A stretch of DNA of 64,000 nt from Xanthomonas boreopolis (GCA_014654535.1 BNBA01000002.1:186001-250000); one strand, 5' to 3'; numbered from the stretch's first letter, positions 1 to 8,987 are shown. Notes: generated by a model from the sequence alone, not told the origin. Numbers and translations: made by a program.

Positions 1-291
1 GATCAGGCGCTGGATTTCCAGGGTGCGGCCGCCCTGCTTGCCGCGCGCGGCCTCGCGGTCGGAGCGGGTATGGGTAGCGCGCGGCAGCATGCCGTACTCG
101 GCGGTCACCCAGCCTTCGCCCTTGCCGCGCAGGAACGCCGGCACCTTGTTCTCGACGCTGGCGGTGCACAGCACGCGGGTGTCGCCGAAGCTGACCAGCA
201 CCGAACCTTCGGCATGGCGGGTGAAGGCGCGTTCGATGCGTACGGGACGCAACTGGTCGGCCTGGCGGCCGCTGGGTCGGGAGAAGCTCAT
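1..291 (-). CDS. rph: RNase PH, N-terminal part (gene runs off the window)
   Basis: This is the first 97 residues of RNase PH, a phosphorolytic 3'-5' exoribonuclease that trims tRNA 3' ends in the cytoplasm using phosphate. The protein opens [17 protein letters not shown] and continues with [14 protein letters not shown] and [21 protein letters not shown], which is the characteristic N-terminal core of the family, including the Arg-rich loop that follows the AEYGMLPR strand. The start is the ATG at 289-291 read on the minus strand. The C-terminal half, with the catalytic region, lies outside the window. The gene is divergent from yicC across about 100 bp, an arrangement also known in enterobacteria. 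Confidence 0.95.
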   Translation of the reverse strand, partial: MSFSRPSGRQADQLRPVRIERAFTRHAEGSVLVSFGDTRVLCTASVENKVPAFLRGKGEGWVTAEYGMLPRATHTRSDREAARGKQGGRTLEIQRLI

Positions 292-395
292 GCGAAGGTC
301 CGGGAGTCGGGATGGAGAGTCGCCGCCGGCGCTGTTTGACCGGGCTGTCGAGCGCGCTAGGTTACCATTTGAGCTTTTCCGCCAAGGGACTGAGC

Positions 396-1256
396 ATGAT
401 CCGAAGCATGACCGCCTTCGCCGGCAGCGAACGCACCACGCCCTGGGGGACCCTGGGCTGCGAGCTGCGCTCGGTGAACCATCGCTTCCTCGAGCTGGGC
501 GTGCGCCTGCCCGAGGAACTGCGCGCGCTCGAGCCGCAGCTGCGCGAGCGCGTGGCGGCACGCATCAGCCGCGGCAAGCTCGACCTGGTGGTGCGCCTGC
601 GCGCGCCGGAAGACGGTGCCGCGCTGGCGGTCAACGAGCCGATGCTGGAGCGCCTGGCCGAACTGGCGCGCCGGCTGGACGCGAAGTTCCCCGACCTGCG
701 CGTGGAGTTCACCGAGCTGCTGCAGCTGCCCGGCGTGCTGCAGGCGCCGGCGGCCGACCCGGCCGCGCTGCAGGCGCAGGCGCTGGACGTGCTCGACGAG
801 GTGGTCGACGGCTTCGTCGCCGCGCGCGAGCGCGAGGGCGCCAAGCTGGCGGTGGCGATCTCCGAGCGCGTGGACGCGATCGAGCGGATCGCCGGCGAGG
901 TGCGGACGCTGATCCCGGCCATCCGCGAGGGCCAGCGCGCCAAGCTCGCCGCGCGCCTGGCCGACCTGCCGCACCCGGTCGATGCCGGGCGCGCCGAGCA
1001 GGAGCTGGTGCTGTGGCTGCAGAAACTGGACGTGGACGAGGAGCTGGACCGCCTCGGCAGCCACATCGCCGAGATCCGCCGCGTGCTGCGCCAGGCCGAG
1101 CCGGTGGGGCGCCGGCTGGACTTCCTGCTGCAGGAGTTCAACCGCGAGGCCAACACGCTCGGCTCCAAGTCCGTGGACAGCCGCACGTCCAACGCGGCGG
1201 TCGAGCTGAAGGTGCTGATCGACCAGATCCGCGAGCAGGTGCAGAACATCGAGTAG
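396..1256 (+). CDS. yicC: YicC family endoribonuclease-like protein
   Basis: This 286-residue protein belongs to the YicC/YloC family. In E. coli the family member has been described as an endoribonuclease acting on RNA. Visible signs are the N-terminus [13 protein letters not shown], the central [11 protein letters not shown] segment and the conserved C-terminus ([34 protein letters not shown]), with length typical for the family. Some open frame continues upstream to 312, but the family N-terminus begins exactly at the ATG at 396, so that start is chosen. It is divergent from rph and followed 89 bp later by gmk on the same strand. Family assignment is firm; the substrate in this organism is unknown. 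Confidence 0.93.
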   Translation: MIRSMTAFAGSERTTPWGTLGCELRSVNHRFLELGVRLPEELRALEPQLRERVAARISRGKLDLVVRLRAPEDGAALAVNEPMLERLAELARRLDAKFPDLRVEFTELLQLPGVLQAPAADPAALQAQALDVLDEVVDGFVAAREREGAKLAVAISERVDAIERIAGEVRTLIPAIREGQRAKLAARLADLPHPVDAGRAEQELVLWLQKLDVDEELDRLGSHIAEIRRVLRQAEPVGRRLDFLLQEFNREANTLGSKSVDSRTSNAAVELKVLIDQIREQVQNIE

Positions 1257-1345
1257 CCGGCCCCGGCCGCCGCCGCATTTGCTCCGGCGGCCCAGGCTGG
1301 TTATCGTGCGCCGCCCCGAACCCCATCGACCCAGGGACCTGAGCG

Positions 1346-1963
1346 ATGATGCGTGGCACCCTCTACATCGTCGCGGCGCCCTCCGGCGCCGGCAAGAGCA
1401 GCATCGTCAACGCCACGCTGGCGCGCGACCCGCAGATCGCCCTGTCGATCTCCTTCACCTCGCGCGCGCCGCGCCCGGGCGAGCGCCACGCCGAGCACTA
1501 CCACTTCGTCTCGGCCGCGGAGTTCGAGCGGATGATCGCCGCCGGCGACTTCTTCGAGCATGCGCTGGTGCACGGCGACTGGAAGGGCACGGCCCGCCAG
1601 TCGGTGGAGCCGCAGCTGTCGGCCGGCCGCGACGTGCTGCTGGAGATCGACTGGCAGGGCGCCCGCCAGGTGCGCGCCCAGGTGCCCGATGCGGTCAGCG
1701 TGTTCATCCTGCCGCCCTCGCGCCAGGCGCTGGAGGAGCGCATGCGCAAGCGCGGCCAGGACAGCGAGGAGGTGATCGCCCGGCGGCTGGCCGCCGCGCG
1801 CGAGGAGATGTCGCACTACGGCGAGTTCGACTACGTGATCATCAACGAGGACTTCGAGACGGCGGTGTCCGAGATGTGCTCGATCTTCGTCGCCAGCCGC
1901 CTGCGCCGGCAGGCCCAGGCCGAGCGCCACGCCGGGCTGATCCGGACGCTGCTGGCCGAATGA
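1346..1963 (+). CDS. gmk: guanylate kinase
   Basis: Guanylate kinase phosphorylates GMP to GDP with ATP in the cytoplasm and is an essential purine nucleotide salvage and biosynthesis step. The 205-residue protein has the P-loop PSGAGKSS at residues 12-19, the GMP-binding segment SFTSRAPRPGE near residues 37-47, and HYHFVS followed by DFFEHALVHG, all in family order and at family length. Two consecutive ATG codons (1346, 1349) could both serve as start. Gmk, rpoZ and spoT are neighbours in many gammaproteobacteria, so GMP/GDP supply, RNA polymerase and (p)ppGpp metabolism sit together here. A 335-bp gap filled with palindromes separates it from rpoZ. Confidence 0.97.
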   Translation: MMRGTLYIVAAPSGAGKSSIVNATLARDPQIALSISFTSRAPRPGERHAEHYHFVSAAEFERMIAAGDFFEHALVHGDWKGTARQSVEPQLSAGRDVLLEIDWQGARQVRAQVPDAVSVFILPPSRQALEERMRKRGQDSEEVIARRLAAAREEMSHYGEFDYVIINEDFETAVSEMCSIFVASRLRRQAQAERHAGLIRTLLAE

Positions 1964-1978
1964 GAGGCTCGCCCTCAT

Positions 1979-2165
1979 CCGCCCCTTTCGGGGCACCTTC
2001 TCCCGCGGGCGCGGGGGAAGGGATGGGGTGCCGGAGACGGCGAGGTGCGCGCTTGCTTCGCCTTCCCTGCTCCCGCTTGCGGGAGAAGGGCACGCCATCG
2101 GGCGCGCCGGGCCGCATACTGTCCTTCCCCTCTCCCGCTTGGAGAAGGTGCCCCGAAAGGGGCGG
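1979..2165. repeat. palindromic element with 25-bp perfect inverted ends in the gmk-rpoZ gap
   Basis: The 335-bp gap 1964-2298 has no convincing gene. Positions 1979-2003 and 2141-2165 are perfect 25-bp inverted copies (starting CCGCCCCTTTCGGGGCACCT), each of which is itself partly palindromic. Between them lie shorter hairpins built on CTCCCGC/GCGGGAG around 2000-2030 and 2070-2090. The arrangement looks like a non-autonomous palindromic repeat of the kind scattered through Xanthomonadaceae genomes. The remainder of the gap, from about 2200, carries the rpoZ promoter. Confidence 0.75.
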
Positions 2166-2214
2166 ACAAGAGAGCGCAACTGCCTGATCGGAAAGGAAAC
2201 TGAACCGTCGCAAC

Positions 2215-2244
2215 TTGCGATCCGGGACCGGCCGGCGGTACAAT
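2215..2244 (+). promoter_or_regulatory. putative sigma-70 promoter of rpoZ-spoT
   Basis: TTGCGA at 2215-2220 and TACAAT at 2239-2244 are separated by 18 bp, about 55 bp before the rpoZ start. It is the best -35/-10 pair in the gap and lies just after the palindromic element, so rpoZ and spoT probably do not depend only on readthrough from gmk. Confidence 0.45.
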
Positions 2245-2298
2245 CCCCGCCCTTTCCCCATTCAGATGGCGCGACCCTGACGGTCGCCGGGAGCCCGC

Positions 2299-2598
2299 AT
2301 GGCCCGCATTACCGTAGAAGATTGCCTGGAAGTCGTTAACAACCGTTTCGAGCTGGTCGTGATGGCGTCCAAGCGCGCCCGCCAGCTGGCCAACGGCGTG
2401 CAGCCCCTGATCGACAACAGCGAGAGCGCGGACAAGCCGACCGTGCTGGCCCTGCGCGAGATCGCCGCGCGCAAGATCGACAACGCGCTGATCGACCAGG
2501 TCGAGAAGGCCGAGCGCGAGCGCGCCGAACGCGAGGCGCTGGAGTGGGCCGCGGCCGAGGTGGTGGCCGACGAGGACATGTCCAAGAACGACGATTGA
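2299..2598 (+). CDS. rpoZ: DNA-directed RNA polymerase omega subunit
   Basis: The omega subunit helps assemble and stabilise RNA polymerase by binding the beta-prime subunit; in proteobacteria it also forms part of a ppGpp-binding site. The 99-residue protein starts [20 protein letters not shown] and has the family core ASKRARQL (residues 23-30) and [15 protein letters not shown] (residues 46-60), followed by an acidic tail rich in Glu and Asp. The length is slightly longer than the 91 residues of E. coli, with the difference in the acidic tail. It lies 180 bp upstream of spoT on the same strand, the usual order. Confidence 0.97.
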   Translation: MARITVEDCLEVVNNRFELVVMASKRARQLANGVQPLIDNSESADKPTVLALREIAARKIDNALIDQVEKAERERAEREALEWAAAEVVADEDMSKNDD

Positions 2599-2778
2599 CC
2601 GCGTCCCCCGGGACGATGGATCGCGTCACCCGCAGCCCGCGACCTCGCGGGCTGTTTGTTTTGCGCGGAGCCTTCCGCGAGCGCCCGGCCATCCATCGCC
2701 GGGAGGCCGGATGAAGCTGCCCGCGACGGTTTTCCCGCGGTAATTGCCGTCCTCTTTCCGCTGGCATAGTCTTCCGGC

Positions 2779-4950
2779 ATGAACCCAGGCCCTACTGCCC
2801 AGGCAGCCGTCGCCGCGCCTGCGCCCTCCGGCGCGGAGACGCCGGACTACGTCCTTCGCCTCGAGCACGCCGCCAGCTACCTGCCGAAGGAACAACTGCC
2901 GCTGCTGCACCGCGCCTGGGAAGTGGGCGCGGCCGCGCATGCCGGGCAGACCCGCAAGTCCGGCGAGCCCTACATCACCCATCCGGTCGCGGTGGCCTGC
3001 ATCCTCGCCGAGCTCGGCCTGGACGTGGAGGCGCTGATCGCCGCGATCCTGCACGACACGATCGAGGACACGCCGCTGACCCGCGACGAGCTTTCGGGGG
3101 AGTTCGGCGAGACCGTCGCAGAGCTGGTCGACGGCGTCACCAAGCTGGACAAGCTCAAGTTCCGCGATCGCCAGGAGGCGGCCGCCGAGAGCTTCCGCAA
3201 GATGCTGCTGGCGATGTCGCGCGACCTGCGCGTGATCATGATCAAGCTGGCCGACCGCCTGCACAACATGCGCACGCTCGGCGCGCAGAGCAACGAGGCG
3301 CGAGGCCGCATCGCGCGCGAGACGCTGGAGATCTACGCGCCGATCGCGCAGCGCCTGGGCATGAGCCTGGTCAAGTCGGAGCTGCAGAACCTCGGCTTCA
3401 AGGCGCTGTACCCGTGGCGCCACGCGATCCTGGAGAAGCACATCCGCAGCCAGCCGGTGGTGCGCCGCGAGGCGATGGCGCAGGTGGAGGTGCAACTGTC
3501 GCAACGCCTGGCCAAGGAAGGGCTCGAGCACCGCCTGGTCAGCCGGATCAAGACGCCCTGGAGCATCTACAACAAGATGCGCGAGGAGAACAAATCCTTC
3601 GACCAGGTGATGGACGTGTTCGGCTTCCGGCTGGTGGTGCGCTCGGTGGCCGACTGCTACCACGCGCTCGGCGCGGTGCACGCCACCTTCAAGCCGCTGG
3701 ACGGGCGCTTCCGCGACTTCATCGCGATCCCCAAGGCCAACGGCTACCAGTCGCTGCACACGGTGCTGTTCGGGCCGTACGGCTCGCCGATCGAGGTGCA
3801 GATCCGCACCGAGGAGATGGACCTGATCGCCGAGCGGGGCGTGGCCGCGCACTGGACCTACAAGCTCGGCGCGGATTCGCCCAACAGCGCGCAGAGCCGC
3901 GCGCACGCCTGGATCGTGGAGCTGATCGAGAGCCAGCGCGCGGCGGGCTCGTCGCTGGAGTTCCTCGACAACGTCAAGGTCGACCTGTTCCCGGACGAGG
4001 TCTACCTGTTCACGCCCAAGGGCAAGATCCTGGCGCTGCCGCGCAACTCCACCGCGCTCGACTTCGCCTACGCGGTGCATACCGACGTCGGCAACAAGGC
4101 GGTGGCCTCGCGCGTGGACAAGAAGCTGATGCCGCTGCGCACCAAGCTGGCCAGCGGCCAGACCGTGGAGATCATCACCGCGCGCTCGGCCACGCCCAAG
4201 CCGCAATGGCTGGAGTTCGTGGTCAGCTCCAAGGCGCGCACCGCGATCCGCCACCAGCTCAAGCAGCTCGAGCACGAGGACGCGGTGCAGCTCGGCCACC
4301 GCATGCTCGACCGCGCGCTGGAAGCGATGGATTCCTCGCTGGAGCGGCTGCCGAAGGGGCGGCTCGACGCGTTCCTGGCCGAGCACCGCTATCCGCGCCT
4401 GGAGGCGCTGCTGGCGGACATCGCGCTCGGCAACTGGATGCCGACCCAGGCGGCGCAGGCGCTGATGGCGTATGCCGAGCTGCGCGGCGGCGCGCATTCC
4501 AAGCATTCGCAGGAGAAGATCCTGATCGACGGCAGCGAGCGCGGCGTGATCAGCTTCGCCAACTGCTGCCAGCCGATCCCGGGCGACGAGATCATGGGCT
4601 ACCACACCGCCGGCAAGGGCATCGTGGTGCACCGGCTGGACTGTCCGAACCTGGCCGAGCTGCGCAAGTCGCCGGAGCGCTGGGTGCCGATCGACTGGGA
4701 CTCCAACGTCGGCGGCGACTACGACACCGCGCTGATCGTGGAAGTGGAGAACCGCACCGGCGTGCTGGCGCAGCTGGCCGCGGCGATCGCGCAGAGCGAG
4801 TCCAACATCGAGCGGGTGGACTACCTGGACCGCGATTTCAACGCGGCGGTGCTGCGCTTCAACATCCAGGTGCGCGACCGCCGCCACCTGGCCGAGATCA
4901 TGCGCCGGCTGCGGCGGTTGCACGTGGTGCAGAGCGTGCGGCGGCAATAG
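2779..4950 (+). CDS. spoT: bifunctional (p)ppGpp synthetase/hydrolase SpoT
   Basis: This is a 723-residue long RelA-SpoT homologue that makes and degrades the alarmone (p)ppGpp. The HD hydrolase domain is intact, with HDTIEDT at residues 92-98 and the earlier YITHPVAVA motif, so it should hydrolyse (p)ppGpp. The synthetase domain follows (VFGFRLVV, then RFRDFIAIPKANGYQSLHT and VQIRTEEMD). A TGS domain begins at DEVYLFTPKGKI near residue 407, and an ACT domain closes the protein (TGVLAQLAAAIAQSESNIE). Intact hydrolase and synthetase motifs fit SpoT rather than a hydrolase-dead RelA. It probably shares the rpoZ promoter. In related genomes I expect ridA-recG next, but here a catabolic island intervenes. 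Confidence 0.96.
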   Translation: MNPGPTAQAAVAAPAPSGAETPDYVLRLEHAASYLPKEQLPLLHRAWEVGAAAHAGQTRKSGEPYITHPVAVACILAELGLDVEALIAAILHDTIEDTPLTRDELSGEFGETVAELVDGVTKLDKLKFRDRQEAAAESFRKMLLAMSRDLRVIMIKLADRLHNMRTLGAQSNEARGRIARETLEIYAPIAQRLGMSLVKSELQNLGFKALYPWRHAILEKHIRSQPVVRREAMAQVEVQLSQRLAKEGLEHRLVSRIKTPWSIYNKMREENKSFDQVMDVFGFRLVVRSVADCYHALGAVHATFKPLDGRFRDFIAIPKANGYQSLHTVLFGPYGSPIEVQIRTEEMDLIAERGVAAHWTYKLGADSPNSAQSRAHAWIVELIESQRAAGSSLEFLDNVKVDLFPDEVYLFTPKGKILALPRNSTALDFAYAVHTDVGNKAVASRVDKKLMPLRTKLASGQTVEIITARSATPKPQWLEFVVSSKARTAIRHQLKQLEHEDAVQLGHRMLDRALEAMDSSLERLPKGRLDAFLAEHRYPRLEALLADIALGNWMPTQAAQALMAYAELRGGAHSKHSQEKILIDGSERGVISFANCCQPIPGDEIMGYHTAGKGIVVHRLDCPNLAELRKSPERWVPIDWDSNVGGDYDTALIVEVENRTGVLAQLAAAIAQSESNIERVDYLDRDFNAAVLRFNIQVRDRRHLAEIMRRLRRLHVVQSVRRQ

Positions 4951-4951
4951 G

Positions 4952-5239
4952 AGAAGCCGGGACTCGGGACCGGGGACCCGGGACTCGGAAGAAAAAGCGA
5001 CAAGCCTGCTTCGGATTGCGTGCTGTTATGGGAGGGACTTCAGTCCCGACGGGCTTTGCCGGCCCTCGGTCGGGACTGAAGTCCCTCCTACAGAAAGCAA
5101 AAAAGCAAAAAAGCTGCAAAGAAGCATCAGATCGCTTGACGGCGAAAGTCAGGCAAAGAGGCTTTTCCCGAATCCCGAATCCCGAATCCCGAATCCCGAA
5201 TCCCGAATCCCGAATCCCGAATCCCGAATCCCGGCTTCT
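4952..5239. repeat. MITE-like element, copy A, with 17-bp inverted ends
   Basis: The whole gap between spoT and the LysR gene is one element. Its left end AGAAGCCGGGACTCGGG (4952-4968) matches the reverse complement of its right end (5223-5239) at 16 of 17 positions. Inside are a 20-bp perfect inverted repeat (arms 5031-5050 and 5069-5088, 18-nt loop), an A-rich stretch around 5090-5120, and a heptamer array near the right end. The left end begins one base after the spoT stop codon, and the right end overlaps two bases of the LysR stop codon. A related copy lies at 21338-21586. No gene is visible inside it. Confidence 0.7.
5167..5229. repeat. nine tandem copies of the heptamer CCCGAAT
   Basis: Nine perfect copies of a 7-bp unit run without interruption and merge into the right inverted end of the surrounding element, whose end sequence contains the same unit. 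The related element near 21570 has only about two copies, so copy number appears to vary between loci. Such perfect short tandem repeats are prone to slippage. It ends ten bases before the stop codon of the LysR gene. Confidence 0.9.
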
Positions 5240-6110
5240 AGCCCTGCACGATCTTGGGCAAGGCCGGGTTGTCGTTGCCCTGTTTCCAGACCATGTGCAG
5301 TTCGACCGGTTCGGCCGGCACCAGCGGGTGTACCGGGCGGTAGACGATGCCCTCGTAGCGCAGGCCGCTGGCGGCTTCCGGCACCAGGGCCACGCCCAGG
5401 CCGCCGCGCACCAGGGCCAGCACCGAATGGATCTGGCTGACGTATTGCACGTAGTGCGGGCGGATGCCGCGCGCGCCGAACAATTGCGCGACCAGGTCGT
5501 GGAAGTAGCGCGCCTCGTCCGGGGAATACATCACGAACGGCCGAAGGTTGAAATGCTCCAGCGCCAGCTGCGGGCGCTGGGCGAGCGGGTCGCGTTCGGG
5601 CAGGGCGGCGATCAATGGTTCGCGTGCCACGCAGCGGCTGTTGAAGCCTTCGCGATGGATCGGCGGGCGCAACAGCGCCACGTCCAGGCGGCCGGCTTCG
5701 AGCGCTTCCAGTTGCGCCATGCTGACCATCTCCTTCAGTTGCAGATCGACGTCCGGCAGTTGCGCGCGCCAGCGCGCGATCGCCTCGGGCAGAAAGCGGT
5801 AGCCGGCGCCGGCGGTGAAGCCGATCGAGACCGTGCCGGCTTCGCCCAGGCCGACCCGGCGCGCGCGCAGGCTGGCGTTCTCGGCCAGGCGCAGGATCGT
5901 GCGCGCCTCGGCGAGCAGGCTGCGCCCGGCCGGGGTGAGCCGCACCGAGCGGTTGTTGCGTTCCAGCAACGCGGCACCGACGTGATGTTCGAGCATCTGG
6001 ATCTGCCGGCTCAGCGGCGGCTGGGTCATGTGCAAGCGTTCGGCGGCGCGGCGGAAGTGCAGTTCTTCGGCGACGGCGACGAAGCAGCGCAACTGGTTGA
6101 GGTCGAACAT
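5238..6110 (-). CDS. LysR family regulator of the glucarate/galactarate island
   Basis: A 290-residue LysR-type transcriptional regulator. The first 60 residues form the winged helix-turn-helix ([21 protein letters not shown], then [16 protein letters not shown]), followed by a linker helix and a periplasmic-binding-protein-like effector domain beginning near residue 90 ([20 protein letters not shown]). The start at 6110 is chosen because the HTH begins there; an upstream in-frame extension has no family similarity. The gene is divergent from kdgD, and the shared 272-bp gap holds ATAC-N7-GTAT-type dyads, so it very likely controls the sugar-acid genes and itself. The effector (glucarate, galactarate or an intermediate) is inferred only from context. 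Its stop codon overlaps the end of the adjacent repeat element. Confidence 0.9.
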   Translation of the reverse strand: MFDLNQLRCFVAVAEELHFRRAAERLHMTQPPLSRQIQMLEHHVGAALLERNNRSVRLTPAGRSLLAEARTILRLAENASLRARRVGLGEAGTVSIGFTAGAGYRFLPEAIARWRAQLPDVDLQLKEMVSMAQLEALEAGRLDVALLRPPIHREGFNSRCVAREPLIAALPERDPLAQRPQLALEHFNLRPFVMYSPDEARYFHDLVAQLFGARGIRPHYVQYVSQIHSVLALVRGGLGVALVPEAASGLRYEGIVYRPVHPLVPAEPVELHMVWKQGNDNPALPKIVQG

Positions 6111-6280
6111 CCGGGGCTCCTGCCGGCGTAGGCCAGCGGTTTCATGTTGCAGTCCAGCAAAAGCGCCTGGTTCCCGGGGCATGGGCTGCATCCGGCCGGC
6201 GTCCGCCGATGCCCGTTGCCGGGACGCGGCGAGCCGGAATGCCTGCAATGGCGCGGTTTTCGGGCAAATCCCTGGGCTTT

Positions 6281-6310
6281 GATACCGATAGGGTATCAGT
6301 CGATTCGATA
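6281..6310. promoter_or_regulatory. putative LysR-type operator between the regulator gene and kdgD
   Basis: GATACC-N5-GGTATC (6281-6297) is a perfect dyad containing ATAC-N7-GTAT, which fits the T-N11-A pattern bound by LysR proteins. A second, overlapping dyad TATC-N9-GATA spans 6294-6310. Both lie in the divergent gap, 73-102 bp upstream of kdgD, a usual location for activation and autoregulation. The assignment is by pattern and position only. Confidence 0.5.
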
Positions 6311-6382
6311 TTTGGCTTGGACGCGCATGAAAAGCGGTTCCTAGCATCGCTCCCGACTTCACACCGACGGCCCTGTACCCCC

Positions 6383-7297
6383 ATGAGCAAGTACACCCCC
6401 ACGGAAGTGGCCAAGGCGCTCGGCGCCGGATTGCTTTCCTTCCCGGTCACCCATTTCGACGCGCAGTTCGCCTTCGACGAGCCGGCCTACCGCGCCAACC
6501 TTGGGTGGCTGGCCTCGCACCCGGCCTCCGGCCTGTTCGCCGCCGGCGGCACCGGCGAGCTGTTCTCGCTGTCGCTGTCGGAGGTCGACCGGGTGGTGCG
6601 CGCCGCGGTTGCCGAGACCGCCGGGCGCATGCCGGTGATCGCCCCGGCCGGCTACGGCACCGCCATCGCGGTGGAGATGGCGCAGGCGGCCGAGCGCAAC
6701 GGCGCCGACGGCATCCTGCTGTTCCCGCCGTATCTGACCGAGTGCGATGCCGCTGGCGTGGCCGACCACGTCGAGCGCGTCTGCAAGGCGACCTCGCTGG
6801 GTGTGATCGTGTACGGCCGCGCCAACGCCAGGCTCGACGACGTGGCCCTGGCGCGGGTGGCCGAGCGCTGCGCGAACCTGATCGGCTACAAGGACGGCAT
6901 CGGCGACGTGGACCGCATGACCCGCATCTACGCGCGGCTGGGCGACCGCCTGCTGTACGTGGGCGGCCTGCCCACCGCCGAGACCTTCGCACTGCCGTAC
7001 CTGGAAATGGGCGTCACCACCTATTCCTCGGCGATCTTCAACTTCCTGCCGGAATGGGCGCTGCGCTTCTACGCCGCGGTGCGCGCGCGCGACCACGCGC
7101 ACATCTACCGCGAACTCAACGATTTCGTGCTGCCGTATACGCTGATCCGCAACCGCCGCGCCGGCTATGCGGTGTCGATCGTCAAGGCCGGCATGCGCGC
7201 GGTCGGCCGCCCGGCCGGGCCGGTGCGCTCGCCGCTGAGCGATCTCAACGACGACGAATTCGCGCAGCTCGAGCAACTGATCGGGGACCGCCGCTGA
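6383..7297 (+). CDS. kdgD: 5-dehydro-4-deoxyglucarate dehydratase (decarboxylating)
   Basis: A 304-residue member of the DapA/N-acetylneuraminate lyase TIM-barrel superfamily. KdgD converts 5-keto-4-deoxyglucarate, the product of glucarate or galactarate dehydration, to 2-oxoglutarate semialdehyde with loss of water and CO2. The barrel shows [11 protein letters not shown] near the start, the GGTGE loop (residues 55-59), the active-site tyrosine in VIVYGRAN (Tyr144) and the Schiff-base lysine in [10 protein letters not shown] (Lys170). The start at 6383 matches the family N-terminus [16 protein letters not shown]. It is the first gene of the island operon and overlaps the next gene by one base (TGATG). 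Context with GudD, GarD and a semialdehyde dehydrogenase makes the function firm. Confidence 0.92.
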   Translation: MSKYTPTEVAKALGAGLLSFPVTHFDAQFAFDEPAYRANLGWLASHPASGLFAAGGTGELFSLSLSEVDRVVRAAVAETAGRMPVIAPAGYGTAIAVEMAQAAERNGADGILLFPPYLTECDAAGVADHVERVCKATSLGVIVYGRANARLDDVALARVAERCANLIGYKDGIGDVDRMTRIYARLGDRLLYVGGLPTAETFALPYLEMGVTTYSSAIFNFLPEWALRFYAAVRARDHAHIYRELNDFVLPYTLIRNRRAGYAVSIVKAGMRAVGRPAGPVRSPLSDLNDDEFAQLEQLIGDRR

Positions 7298-8880
7298 TGT
7301 CCGCGCTCACCGGCAGCCAGTGGATCGGCGGCGAGGCCGTGCGCGGCGGCAACGGCGCCTTCAAGGCGGTCGACCCGGCCACCGGCGCCGAGCTGGAGCC
7401 GGCCTTCGGCCTGGCCACGCGCGCGGACCTGGAGCGTGCCTGCGCGCTGGCCGAGGCGGCGTTCGATGGCTATCGCGAAACCTCGTTGCAGGCGCGCGCG
7501 ACGTTCCTGGAAACCATCGCCGAGCGGATCGTGGCGCTGGGCGATGAACTGATCGAGCGCGCGATGGCCGAGACCGGCCTGCCGCGCGCACGCCTGGAGG
7601 GCGAGCGTGGCCGCACCGTCGGCCAGCTGCGCCTGTTCGCCGGGGTGGTGCGCGAAGGCAGTTGGCTGGAGGCGCGCATCGATCCGGCGGTCCCGGAGCG
7701 CACGCCGCTGCCGCGCAGCGATCTGCGCCAGCGCCATGTCGCGCTCGGGCCGGTGGCGGTGTTCGGCGCCAGCAATTTCCCGCTGGCATTCTCGGTGGCG
7801 GGCGGCGATACCGCTTCGGCACTGGCCGCCGGCTGTCCGGTCGTGGTCAAGGCGCACAACGCGCATCCGGGCACCTCCGAACTGGTCGCGCGCGCGATCG
7901 GCGAGGCGGTACAGGTTTGCGGCTTGCCGGTGGGCGTGTTCTCGCTGCTGTTCGGCGCGGGCAACGAGATCGGCAGTGCGCTGGTGGCCGATCCGCGCAT
8001 CAAGGCGGTGGGCTTCACCGGTTCGCGCAACGGCGGCACCGCGCTGATGAAGATCGCCGCGGCGCGCCGCGAGCCCATCCCGGTGTATGCCGAGATGAGC
8101 GCGATCAATCCGGTCTATCTGCTGCCGCAGGCATTGCAGGCGCGCGCCGAGGCGCTGGGCAAGGCGTTCGTCGGTTCGCTGACCCTGGGTTCGGGACAGT
8201 TCTGCACCAATCCCGGCCTGTTGCTGGCGATCGATTCGCCGGCGCTGGATGCGTTCGTCGCGGCGGCCGTGGACGCGGTCGAGGCGGCGGCGGCCGGGGT
8301 AATGCTGACGCCGGGCATCGCCGATGCCTATGCGCGCGGCGTCTCGACGCTGGCCGGGCACGCTCAGGTGCGGACATTGGCGCGCGGCCTGCAGGCCGAG
8401 GGTCCGAACCGCTGCGAGGCGGCGTGGTTCTCGACCAGCGCCGAGGCCTTCCTGGCCGACGAGGCGCTGCAGGCCGAGGTCTTCGGCGCGTCTTCGCTGC
8501 TGATCCGCTGCAAGGATCAGGCGCAGTTGCTGGCGCTGAGCGAACACCTGGAAGGCCAGCTGACCGCAACCCTGCAGATGGAGTCCGGCGACGCGGCCCT
8601 GGCGCGCGCGTTGCTGCCGGTCCTGGAACGCAAGGCCGGGCGCATCCTCGCCAACGGTTGGCCGACCGGCGTGGAGGTGTGCCATGCGATGGTGCACGGT
8701 GGCCCGTATCCGGCCACGTCCGACGGCCGCACCACTTCGGTGGGCACGCTGGCGATCCGGCGCTTCCTGCGCCCGGTCTGCTACCAGGACCTGCCGCCGG
8801 ACCTGCTGCCCGAGGCGCTCGCCCCCGGCAATCCGCTGGGCATCTGGCGCCGCATCGACGGGACGCTTGGCAAGGACTGA
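7297..8880 (+). CDS. 2-oxoglutarate semialdehyde (2,5-dioxovalerate) dehydrogenase
   Basis: A 527-residue NAD(P)-dependent aldehyde dehydrogenase. The catalytic cysteine is Cys303 in SGQFCTNPG and the general base is Glu266 in [10 protein letters not shown]; the [17 protein letters not shown] segment (from residue 156) and the [10 protein letters not shown] loop form the cofactor site. The MSAINP and QFCTNPG variants match the subgroup that oxidises 2-oxoglutarate semialdehyde to 2-oxoglutarate, rather than the more common ELGGK type. It starts at the ATG overlapping the kdgD stop, so the two are translationally coupled and catalyse successive steps. It thus completes entry of hexaric acids into the citric acid cycle. 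Substrate is inferred from family and neighbours. Confidence 0.9.
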   Translation: MSALTGSQWIGGEAVRGGNGAFKAVDPATGAELEPAFGLATRADLERACALAEAAFDGYRETSLQARATFLETIAERIVALGDELIERAMAETGLPRARLEGERGRTVGQLRLFAGVVREGSWLEARIDPAVPERTPLPRSDLRQRHVALGPVAVFGASNFPLAFSVAGGDTASALAAGCPVVVKAHNAHPGTSELVARAIGEAVQVCGLPVGVFSLLFGAGNEIGSALVADPRIKAVGFTGSRNGGTALMKIAAARREPIPVYAEMSAINPVYLLPQALQARAEALGKAFVGSLTLGSGQFCTNPGLLLAIDSPALDAFVAAAVDAVEAAAAGVMLTPGIADAYARGVSTLAGHAQVRTLARGLQAEGPNRCEAAWFSTSAEAFLADEALQAEVFGASSLLIRCKDQAQLLALSEHLEGQLTATLQMESGDAALARALLPVLERKAGRILANGWPTGVEVCHAMVHGGPYPATSDGRTTSVGTLAIRRFLRPVCYQDLPPDLLPEALAPGNPLGIWRRIDGTLGKD

Positions 8881-8952
8881 AAGGATGCTGACACGGATGT
8901 TCCGGCGGGCGCGAGGAAGGGCGTGCCCGTGATCGAACACTTCAATTCAAGC

Positions 8953-8972
8953 GAGGCGGCCTCTGCCGCCTC
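8953..8972. other. hairpin between the dehydrogenase and permease genes
   Basis: An 8-bp perfect stem GAGGCGGC/GCCGCCTC with a CTCT loop lies 73 bp after the dehydrogenase stop. There is no following T-run, so it is more likely an mRNA-processing or attenuating structure within the operon than a full terminator. It sits directly upstream of the ribosome binding site of the small open frame at 8988. Confidence 0.45.
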
Positions 8973-8987
8973 CATCGTCGGAGAGGG

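Noticed and set aside
2626-4947. Long minus-strand open frame of over 700 codons opposite spoT
   Set aside because: It lies antisense to a complete SpoT with all motifs; in GC-rich DNA long antisense frames are common, and its His/Arg/Gln-rich composition is typical of such shadows.
5167-5229. Heptamer array as a CRISPR
   Set aside because: Units are 7 bp with no spacers, and no cas genes are nearby.
3414-6131. Plus-strand frame of about 900 codons running from spoT through the repeat into the LysR gene
   Set aside because: It is an out-of-frame shadow of spoT and of the antisense LysR gene, joined only because the heptamer array is open in that frame and yields a repeated peptide.
6209-6382. 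Longer kdgD start at 6209
   Set aside because: The extension would run through the operator dyads and has no family similarity; the conserved N-terminus starts at 6383.
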